NCBI RefSeq assembly: GCF_032362555.1
Contig: NC_083508.1
Coordinates: 3,377,001 to 3,441,000, forward strand
Direction: 5' to 3'
From: Amyelois transitella
Taxonomy: Eukaryota; Arthropoda; Insecta; Lepidoptera; Pyralidae
Length of the DNA stretch: 64,000 nucleotides
The notes under the pieces are model-generated. The model did not search any database and was not told the origin of the DNA. It saw nothing but the letters and a program-made list of their open reading frames with translations. Each line of letters starts with the position of its first letter. Positions within the stretch are counted from its first letter, which is position 1. The position numbers and the translations under genes were made by a program. Below, one piece after another: positions 38,601 through 50,600 of this stretch.

Positions 38601-41600
38601 AACGACTTCACTAAAGAAGTAAAGACAGAGGTTCTCAATTCGACTGCAAGTTGTTATATTTACATTACTAAGAAAATTACTTTACTATTTTTAATTTAAT
38701 GAAAATTAATTTAATTATTCGCGTGCCTAATTGGTATTAACGATGTTTTCTTAGTTGTGCCCTGTTAAAGGAGCCCTGAATATTGAGAACAATTTAGTCA
38801 TTTCGTCATCAATTCTGGTGGTAAATACTTTACTTCATTTTGTGGTGGTAAATACTTTACTTCATATATCATCTTAATTTTTTCTTTCTCTGTACTAAAT
38901 GTGAAGTGGCCACTCTGAATACGTTACAACATATGGTTCTTATCGATTTAGCGGTTGGTTGGGATTTACGGATGGGTTTTTTTTATTGCCAAAATGTAAA
39001 GTATTAGCTCACATCCAGCAGCCCCCCGAAGCGCAGTACAGTGAGCAGCGAGTGCACGTGGCTCTCGCTGGTGAAGTACAGCCGCGTGCGGACGTGCCGG
39101 CCCGGGCTCGAAACACCGTGGCTGTACCTGGGTAGAGGACAACAACATTATTTTATTAAACTAGTTGTTCACCGCGAACTTGGAATCCCAAACATTTTAA
39201 AAAGTTTCAGAATTGTGAATATCTCAAAAACTACTAAATCAATTTTAATGCCCTACTATTGACAGATTCTACACAACGTTTAAATTTCATCAGAATCAGA
39301 CAGAACAGAAACAGTTCAAAAGTTATCTCGTTACAACAAACATTCAAAAATATTGCCATATATTGCCCCAAGTTGATTGGTAAACCTCACTCGTTTCGCT
39401 CACTCGGTAAACAATTATTTCTGAACATCAACAAATATGCCCTAAATAGCGTACTTGTTTTATGGTGTAAGTGTAAGTTGAAACTGTTCTCTCTTCATAC
39501 AACGCAATTTGGGAGGTCGGGTTTCATGTACAAAGATCGAATATGGATTAGTTTCTCTACGTGGTCGCGAAGGTCAAATAAAAATCACTGCAAATAAAAA
39601 AACTTGACGCACCCCCGGTTTTGGACAACTAGTGTTGCGCCCTAAAACCAGGGAGAAACACATGAATATAAATAATATTAAATGGGGCAGCAGAGTATCA
39701 CTTACAAGATGTCTTTCGTGTCTAACTAAGTCGTTTGAAAGCAACTCTATATTTGTATCTCTATGTTACCTTGGATTAAGCCTATTGACGGTCTCCTCTC
39801 CCGACTCCTCGATATTCCTCTGCAGGTCAGCTCGTATCTTCTTCAGCAGCGGCGTGCAGATTCCCTGGCTTATTGTCAGCTTCTCTTGCATCGTTAGACC
39901 ATACTCCTGTTTCATTTAAACAGAAACAAATAAAAGCTTCTATGGATAACGTACGTGTACTAACACCTATGTATTTTAAAACGCGTTTTTGTTGATTTGA
40001 ACTGATATATAAACCAGTTCTGAACTTCTGAACTGGTTTATATGCAGGAAAACTAAATAGGAAAATCATTTTTCGGAAATCTTAAACATAACCCGTAACG
40101 GGTGTTTGTAAATAAACAAAATAAGGCAATACAATAATGTGTATGATAATAGGAAATTACACAAGTATAGGTTAAACGCTAATGAGAATAATAAAAGGTT
40201 ATATTTTGTATCCTTTTTTAAGTTTTTATGGTTTTTGGTGAAACGGTTCAGCGTTTAAATTAAACTAAAAATAGCACAAAGGAAAAGTTACTCCATGTGT
40301 ATGAATGTTGCACATCAAAGCTTTTGTGCCATTTGTGTACCCTCAAAAAAAATTCTAGACACCCACCTGCGGGATGACTATATCTGCTAAATACTTGGCG
40401 TACATATATAATTCTTCGGCCATATCGAACTGTAGCGTGTGCTGATTATGTTGTAGGTCATATTTGATGCAGTCGTATATGTCTGGGATTTTCGATATGT
40501 CGTACGTCTTGTTCTTTGTACAGAAGTCTTTCTCAATCTTGCCCCATCGGCGACCCATGAGTTCCCATGTCTCGCCGTGGTATAGGATTGTGTCTGAAAA
40601 TAAAATTTATTAATGAATAAAAATACACATTTATATATTACTAGCTGTGCCCGCAACTTCGTCCGCGTGGAATAGTTATTTTGGACATCATTGAAGCCCT
40701 CAAGGATAATTTTCCTTTTATTTTTCACATTTTCCATTATTTCTTCGCTGCTTAAAGTTGCAGCGTGATGTTATATTGCCTAAAGCCTTCCTCGATAAAT
40801 GGTCTATTCAACACAAAACAAGTTTTCAATTCAAGCCAGTAGTTCCTGAGATTAGCGCGTTCAAACAAACAAACTCTCCAGTTTTATAATATTAGTATAG
40901 ATATAATAATATTCCTTGCGGGGCTGACTCTTCTTGAGAATGCCACGTTTAGCTGTATGGCTTTATTATCCAAAGGAGATTCAAAAAGATTCAAGTTACA
41001 TGTTGATATCCCATCGCCTTCAAGAGGAATCCCGAGTTTATAAGCCTATCCCTTAGTTGCCTTGTGATAGTGTGGTTCTATTCTAAAGCATGGCTTATTT
41101 ATCTTCTTTTCTTTAAAAAACACTGCGCTGTTGAATGTATTAAGTGAGACCTGCGTATCTCTGGATCCACCTTTATAATACAACGAGGAAATTTGTAGAC
41201 GTATACAGTTACCTCTAGTCTTGGGATCGTCCTTCTTAGCGGCCACGATCCTCACCAGCAGCTGTATGAGGTCGTGCACGTGGGCGCAGCAGCGCACCGG
41301 GTTGCTCACCAGCCGCATGGCCGCCGCGATGCTGAGCGAGCGGCACGGGTTGATGCGGCCGCGGTCCTCGTCCGCGAACTCGCGGTCCACCTGCATCGCC
41401 TCGTGCAGGCGGGCTTTGGCCCTGTGGCGGGGGAGGAAATGTAGATCATCACATGTCGCATATCGAAAAAAAATTTAAAAAAAAAAACAATTTCTAAAAC
41501 TACACAAAACTGGGACCCACCTAGTAAGTTTAGAAAAGCCTGTGGCAGGGGGACCCGCTCTTCCAAAAACATAATATTTTTTCTTAGGCTTAGTTAAAAA

Positions 41601-44600
41601 TATATATCGAGACAAGGTAGGTGAAATGGATCGCACAATAATAAAAAAGTATGAATGAGACGTCGTTTACCCGTGGTCAGGAGGACCACTTGGAACTTAT
41701 TTTAACCATAATAGATTTGACTATTTGCACTAATATTGGTGTAGGTTGGAAGGAACCCAAGTTAGCCAATAAGCCCTTAGCAAAGGCCGCAGCCATCATT
41801 TGAATCAGCCCTCCATCTAGTGTTACTTACTTATGCGAAAAATAAAATGTGTAATACTACACTACTCCTATGTATTGCACCTTCGAAGAATCACTCATAA
41901 TCTAGCAATCCATTTGTGTTAGCAGAATTGACATTTACACTTATATTGCAGCTTGGAAGACCTTAGAAAAAGCCACAGCTATCATTGAAACTCGACCCTC
42001 CATCTAGTGTTACTTACTCAAGCGAATAATAAAACTTGTTATATATGAATGAAAGCGGAGAACATGGAACAAAAGTAATTCAGTAAAGGCTTGTCCATTG
42101 GTGCGTAGAGGCGTGTTGATTCCAGCACTAAAATATGGGAGTAAATTGGGTGAGGCAGAAAAGACTAGAATAAACGCTAGTTGGTATAAAACGCTACTCA
42201 CATGTTCTGCACCTTGGAAGAATCACAGTCGTTATCCAACAATCCATTTGTGTTAGCAGACTTGACCATTTGCACCAATATTGGCGTTAACTCCCCTTCC
42301 AAGGCTAATAGCCCTTTAGCAAAGGCCGCGGCCGTCATTTGAACCCGTCCCTCGTCTGATGCGTAGATTTTGAGGTCGTGGCGGAATGTGGAATGTAAGC
42401 GAAGCAAGCCGAGCCCTTGGGTGCCGCCTTCACCTTCAAAATTATTACGTGAAATTAAAGTACACTCGAGGAAATTAAATTTAAATTTCTTCACCTCATT
42501 AATCATATTTTATTAAATATACGCGAGAAATGATCGAGCACATTCAAAACAGCTAAATCACGTAATAGATCGGATAGGTACCTATCATAAATTTAACTTG
42601 ACTGAATTTACATCTCTCTTTTGCGTTATCCCAGTTTGTGCTCTCCACCACTATGTTTCTTAGCCTGGAGTCCGCTTACCATCATTCCTCTCACCAATTT
42701 ATTTCATCTTCGCCAGTCGCAGTGTAAAGTCCATGAGAAATATCATCTCTAGTAACTTCAAGCTAAGATTTACAACTTCGATCTAGATTTATATATTAAC
42801 AGGTGGAATTTGACATTCTCTACCAGTCAAACCTTTGGATTGAGATATGTAGTGATGAATATGAATTGATATGATAAAATTCAACGTAAAGTAAGCATAG
42901 TAAAACAGATAAATTGGTTTAAAAATATCTAACATACCTGGTATATGTCTGCCCTGCCCCCCGGGGTACATGCAGCGGAACATACGCCCCAGCTCCTCGG
43001 CTTGGATACGCCCCGCCGGCGTCAGCTCGCCCCCCCACTTCAGAATTAGCACCAATGAAGGTTCGGCCACGCCCCCTGGTATATACACCACAATTAATCA
43101 TTTATCTTCTACAACAAATTGGAATCTAAAAAAGGATATTTGGATAAAGATGGATACTTATGGAATAAATATACATTTGATTACAGATATGAGTAGACAG
43201 GTTGTTAAAAAAATTGTAGTGATTTTTTTATTCTGTTAAACAAGCATGTTGAACAGAATATGGTGAAACTTGATATTGAAATATTCTTATAAAGAAAAAT
43301 ACCCGCATCAACGCATTAAATACGTACATCTTAAGATTCATCTATATTGATATAATATAAAAACCAAATGGCTTTTATATAGGCTTTTATTTCTTGAAGT
43401 CTTGATACATTCTTAGTCAAGAGTGCGCAGACTGGAAATTAACTAAAATGTCATATATGGAAACGCATGATGGACTAGTTACCTTGCTCTGTTAGTTTTT
43501 AAATCTTCCCTAATGAAAAGATTTAAAAACTCATTCGAGGGACCGAAGCATGGCACGCGCAACGCCGTTTTTATGGCGGGAAAAACTATCGCTGTCGCGT
43601 TATAATAAAACGTAATAATAAAACGCGAAACCGCGATAGTTTTACACGCTATTAAAACGGCGTCGCGCGTGCCATACTGCAGGGGAAGACCTCTGTGTTT
43701 ACTAACACGACACAACGCAATTACACGATTAAAGTGATTATCTACATTTAAACTGGCAATAACTATCACAGATTAAGAATTGACAAGTCTCAATTTGCAT
43801 TCTGTTGCAGCTTTATAAATAGCCATTATTTTTCAACAAACAAAACACGATATTTGCACATCCTTCACCTAATTAAGTCCAAATAAGGACATGCACAATT
43901 ATTATTGCTTATCAAATCCATGCTACTTTTTAAATAAATAAAAAACAAAGTCGCTTGGTTTTTTCTGAAAAACCAGTGAATTCTTTACAATAAAGCATTT
44001 AAATATGCAAGCACGTTGTTTATGTACAATCATCTATGTGAAAAGTTATATTTTAAGCGCAAAATAAAAGACGTCACAATGTCAGCTTAATTCAAAGTAC
44101 GGACTATCTAAAATAGTTATGGTCAAATGGCTTACTCAATGGCGACATCTCGAAGAAAACCGTGCGGTACTACACGTTTGACACTAGATATATTAAATTA
44201 CTGTAACGCATTATAGGCAGTAGAGCAGTAAATTATAATAGAAAATGCCTTGTGATACGCGACGTGACCCCAGGTAACGAATATATCTTTTTTGTTCCTC
44301 ATTATCTGTTTTTAATTATGTGTACTGTGCTTATAAACATGGGATTTTATTTTTAAGCGATGGGCTAGCAACCTGTCACTATTTGAATCTCAATTCTATC
44401 ATTAAGCCAAACAGCTGATTGTGGCCTATCAGTCTTTTCAAGATCTCGTTGGCTCTATCTACCCCGCAAGGGATAGAGGTGATTAAATGTATGTATATTT
44501 TATAGAATGAGCCTTTGGTTTTAAAGAGCTTTAATTTTGCGAATACACGTTCTATTTCCCCATTTCATTAGAGAATTAACTTGAACATAATAGTATTGAC

Positions 44601-47600
44601 GCTATAAACGCGTAGAGTCTATTGCCACAGGTGTCAAACACAACTAGACAGGTCAAGTCGCGTACAGTACTACCACTTTTATAAGTTGCATCGGCAATAT
44701 TCGATAGCGCAGAATAGGGTCACCTACAGCTCATTAAAAAATTCAATCAAATAACTACCTTATTACATATACATTAAACTCAAAATCCAAAAACCAAAAT
44801 TTCTTCTGCTATCTCGCTCATAACAACGTACAGTTCAGTTCGCGAGTTCAAACGCGCTCTGATAGGCTGAAATATTTTCGCGCCATTCAAGAATGATACA
44901 GCCGTGTAACTTATAAAAGTGGTGATATTGTATTTGGGGCAGAAGCTCGTGCAGACCGTGGTGGTGGTGCGGCGTGGGCGGGGCGTTACCGTCGTCCGAG
45001 CTGGAGCCCCGAGGCCGGCCCCGCGGCTGGTACTTCATCTGCACCTTGCGGTTGATGCCGGAGAAGTGGCCGTACCTGGAATTTTTCTTTTTTATTCAAT
45101 ATTTTATTTGTTTTCCATCTCATCTGATGGTAAGTGACGATGAAGACAAAGAAGTTTTAAGGGTTCGGTATCGTAAGCATAAAACGGGACACTACTCCTG
45201 GGACTCTTTTTTTCTGTTCGGCTAACATCAGGGTATCTCATGACACCATGATAGCTGGACACTCGATTTTTTTTTTCATAGATGGTGTATTTCTATTACA
45301 ACAACAAATAATAGTAAAAACGAAAATCAAATAAATTTGAATTTATTTGACTATTCAATTTCACCTTTATTTGTAAGGTTTCTCAGGGTTTCTCTAAAAA
45401 AATTGTACATGAAAACTACTAGACGAGGCAGCACTCACATCCCCAGCACTTATCTGGGGGGTCGGCGTGCCTCGCGTGGATCGGCCAGTAGAGTTATTGT
45501 TCTTAGACACTAACAGATTGTACTAAAGTACCGGGGTATGAAGCAGTAGGAACACTCACATCTCCAGCACACTCTTCAGCTGCTCCAGCTTGCCCTGCTT
45601 CTCCTCAATCTCGGGGTCGGCGTGCCTCGTGTGGATATCGGCCAGTAGGGCTCGTGCGATGTCCAGTATCTCTTGCAGTTGCTTCGGCTTCTTTAATTTT
45701 ACGTGCCCGCGTTTGAAGCCCTCGTATTTCTCGAAGATTTCGAAGAATCTGAATAGAATATTATTTATATCATTTATTTGTCGTCACTCTTATATTTAAT
45801 ACCTGTTTACACGTCAATAACTTTTCTATATTGCCTTCTTTCACATGACATGACATCCTTGATTCGAACCTTTGGAAGCGTCAAACAGCATGAATTTTTT
45901 TAGTTACTTATGGATTTATTTAATAAATAACTAGATTTAATTCACTTTCTCACCTTGGATGTCTCACTTCAACCTTCATCTTTTGCTTAGGCGTCCTGTC
46001 TCCATGCCTAATCACCCCCACGACACATCTCAGCTCCATCATCTTCCCGAAAGTCGTGGGTACAATCGGGGGGTCGTCCAGCTGGAAGGGTACCGACCAG
46101 GGGATGTGCAGCGTCGGCGCTAGCTCCCGAAGGATCATGTTCCCGAGTATTTTCGCGCAGTCATCGTAGTATTTGTTCGAGTTCTTCACGAACGAAAAAC
46201 CGTTTACGTCGCACACGAACGATTTGCCGTTAGCCCTGAAAAATATTAAAGATTATTAATATACCTTACTTATCTTGATCAAATTAAGGACGTCCTGGTA
46301 AAGGGTCAGGTCAAAAGTACCCGAAACCGCCGAGCCTGCATGAAGAGAGTTATGAATGTGGAAGAAGCGAAGGAAATATGCAGAGATCGTGGCAAGTGGA
46401 AAGAGGTAGTCTCTGCCTACCCCTCCGGGAAAGAGGCGTGATTTTATGTATGTACTAGAGGCCGCCCGCGACTTCGTCCGCATGGAAACCCTATCAATCC
46501 CGCGGGAACTCTGGGATAAAAAGTAGCCTATGTGTTATTCTGGGTCTTCAGCTACCTACATACCAAATTTCATGGTAATCGGTTCAGTAGTTTTTGCGTG
46601 AAAGAGTAACAAACATCCATACATCCATACAAACTTTCGCCTTTATAATAGTACTAGAGGCCGCCCGCGACTTTGTCCGCATGGAAACCCTATCAATCCC
46701 GCGGGAACTCTGGGATAAAAAGTAGCCTATGTGTTATTCTGGGTCTTCAGCTACCTACATACCAAATTTCATGGTAATCGGTATAGTAGTTTTTGCGTGA
46801 AAGAGTAACAAACATCCATACATCCATACAAACTTTCGCCTTTATAATAGTAGTAGGATAGCAGGATTATCAATATTCAAAGGTAGTGTTAATGGGAACG
46901 CTTAAGCTCTTGTTTCGATTTATACTATTACCAGAGACCAGAAAAGTACTCTATGATCACTTTATTTTTTCCTAATTTTCTTATATCAAAATTAATGAGT
47001 GATTATGTATTTTTTTGTTAGAAACCAAAATACAATACAAATCAAGTCATTGGGTTGCTGGCAGAGTCTCACTGGACCATTTCCACTACCTTTATCAGGA
47101 ATCGACTAAAGTGCGATTTTATACCTTACAACTAATACATCGTATTGCCCAAGGCATGTTTGTGTTACGCTGACCGTTTTAACGCAATTTACCAAAGATG
47201 AATCTTACACGGAACTTTCATCGTACATGCAACTAGAAATAAAAAAGTGTAGACGATGTCTACAGGTACGATACGTCAGGTACGATGTATACGGTTCATA
47301 GTTAGTTTACTGTTAGGTCGTAAATGGCAGATACTGTGACAACTAGTATTTTACTTTGGTATAAGTAATCATTTCATATGTTTCCTTAAAATCTACATAC
47401 GGGATAAACATTGTACATTGTACTTAAACACTTGATAATATAATGACGTAAGTATACAACAAATTAGTCTATAACGACGTCGGCAGGCTCAAATATTGAC
47501 CATATTACACCATACAAAGTGAACTAATTGTTTGCTTGCGTTATCATGCGCCGGCGCACGATCCCCGGTCAGTTAATAATATGAAGAAGAATGTAGAGTA

Positions 47601-50600
47601 AATTGACTGTTTACTTATGAATGTACCGTAGACTTTACATCAAAACATATTGAACTCCCTTATCTGTATATATACGTACATATATCAAACTTATGGCATG
47701 TTTGCCTGTGCGTAATAAATAATGGAGAAGGAAGACGGTAAGGATAAACGAACTGTGATATCTTTGAGTTTTTATCACATTAAATATGTAATGAGACTTG
47801 CACAATACCTAAAAACAAAATGCACTCTAAATCTCTCTCATAATATCCAATAAAACCCATTGTGGGTGAAGACGACCAATAACTGACTGCCCATTCATTT
47901 TAAATAGCTAGACAAATAATTTTGAAATCCCTGTAATCATATCCCATACAAGACCGAATTATCGCTTCGTTTAAAAACAACATGTAAGATTTATTTCTGC
48001 TGTGAAAATAAGTGGATTTAGTTATCCCATAACCAAAGTAGTTTTAAGCTTTCTCTTCATACTATATGATTTCAGTATATATCCTTTAAAAAATATATGA
48101 TTTAGTTATCAAGGTCGCCTGCAAGCCTTAATCAATATAAGTTAAGGGTATATTTAATACTAGAGACCCGCCCCGGTTTCGCACGGGTGCAAAATTCGAA
48201 AAAAATTATACATAAAAACCTTCCTCTTGAATCACTCTACCTGTTACAAAAAAATGCATCAAAATCCGTTGCGTAATTTTTAAGATTTAAGCATAAAGAG
48301 TTTGTCTTTATAGACTAGAATAGCGACTTTGTTTTATACTATGTAGTGATCTCACCTTAACAAATCGAACCCGCACACGGTCTGCTTGAAGGCGAGGCAC
48401 ACCTTCCTGGATATGAGCTTCTCCTGGTTGCTCAGGATCACGGGGTACCGGATCTCCTTGCCCTCGGAGTCGCGCTCCACCTTCCCGTCCAGAGCGGGAC
48501 TCTTGCGCGCTTCCGCGTGCGCGTAATCCGGCCCGACAGTGTACACTTTCACGTCCGTTCCTGACAGAAATAAATCATCAAAGTAGCTCTTATTTTCCGC
48601 TATCTGTAGAGATTTCACTACATACATACATACATATTATTACTAGTCTTTATCCCTTGCGGGAAAAACAGTGCCAGCAGTCTTAATTTCATTGGATTCT
48701 TGTTATTTTAACCTGAACTCTTATTATTTCTCAATATAAATATTATTCTTTTGTTCAATAAGTAACATTTATTTAATAGATATAAAAAGCTAGGAGATAA
48801 AGGTCAGAAATTGGTCAATTATTCCTGTCTACTTATATTTTGAAAATATTTAAGAGAAAGTTACTTACCATCAGTAGGCATAAAATCTTCGTAAATAAAT
48901 GACCCGGTCTTCCTTACTCGAGATTCAGGGGAGTATATACTGCTACGACTACCAATCTGAAATTATATTGCAATTTTAAGTAAGACCTTTCCAAGAAGAC
49001 AATTTGAAAAATTATAAAAATTGCTCAAGTTCTTGCGTAAATAGTTATTAAGTAACGTTATATTTTGAGAGGCAAATGCAATATTTGTTTGTATTTGTCT
49101 AGACCTTTCTAAACAGCCTTTGAGAACCTCCCCCCGCCGAGGTGGGGTAGTAGATGTAAATATTATGATCTTCAGCCGACACTGGCTTCTCCACGAAAGG
49201 CTTGTTGAACACCACGCCGTTCACTTCCACGTGGTCTTCCGATTCCACCAGCTCATGGTCTGAAAGGTTAATTAGAGAAGTTTCTTTAGAAATTATTGTT
49301 ATTACATGTTACACTTGCGATATGATTTTTCGTCAGTGACATACAAAAATAAAAGTAGCCTTTGTTTCTCCTAATCGTCTAAACAATATACATATGACCA
49401 CAGCTCTTTTCTATAGGGGTAGTCAGAGACTAATTTTGAATTTACAGATGATGATGATTTCTACTCGTAGATGCTTCATTTACATCTATCACTATTTTTA
49501 TGTAAGCTTTAGGGTACTCTTGACCTGACCTCTCACTAAAACGATTTGTTCAAGAGTTAAGTCGTATCTTATCTAGATTGCCAGTACGAGAAATAAATTG
49601 ATATGCTTGTTTCATTAAATAGTTTTAGAGTTTACGCGCATTATATTGTATAACTTATTCTATATACTTACGTTTTGGATCAGGCGAATCTCTATCTAAC
49701 ACTGCGTATCTTGGAATCTCAATACCTTCGCTCTCTAAAATAGCGTATACTTTTCTGCGATCCTTAAAACAAAAACATAGTTAAAAAAATCTTTTAACAT
49801 AAAAAATAAAAAATCTATAGAAATACTAGTATATATATACCTGAATGTCATATTGCATGTGTAGATTATTTATAACATATGGTTTCCTAAGTTTCTCGTA
49901 CTGAATAGCCTTGTCTAAAGGGAAGCCCTTGGAGTGAAACGAAATTAGACAGTCGCAGATAGGCCACTCCTCAACTGGTTGCTAAAATCAAACGACGAGT
50001 TTAATTATAAAGTCCACTTCTAAAACACGCCCGTACGAACAAAATCCACAGAATGTTGAAGCCAAGCAAATCTTAGTACATACAATGTTGTTAAATGCGA
50101 AAGTATAAACGCGCCATAATCGCGTATTCGTTACCAGATACTTCGCGTTATAGCACATAATTAGGGCCCTTGCATATTGCGATGTAGTGACATTACTTTA
50201 TTAGTGGTTTAAATGAAATGCATATATGTATATGTATACCAACTCGGATTTCCAACAGAGAATAACCGACCACAACATCTCATCCTAGAAATGGTGGACA
50301 GGCAAGTTCAGGAAGGAATAAAGCACCAAAAAAAAATTATACATTAATTATTTCAATGATGGTGCCGAGATGACAAGTCTTTTTTCCGAATGAAACTATG
50401 GCTTACATGTAACTAAAATGCTATTATAAGAGGATTACGAATTTTGACGTTGATGTTGACCAATTAAAACGTTGCAATGTGTAGAGACCCTTAGTTATTG
50501 AAGCCATTCAAGTGAAGCGTCATAGTATAGTCAATTTCACTAGAAACAGAAAACAAGCTAGTTATATGAATGAAGTTTTACTGTAAGAAATTTATGCAGC

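Noticed and set aside
39259-39597. 112-codon plus-strand frame
   Set aside because: Intronic, compositionally random and without homologous motifs; a chance frame.
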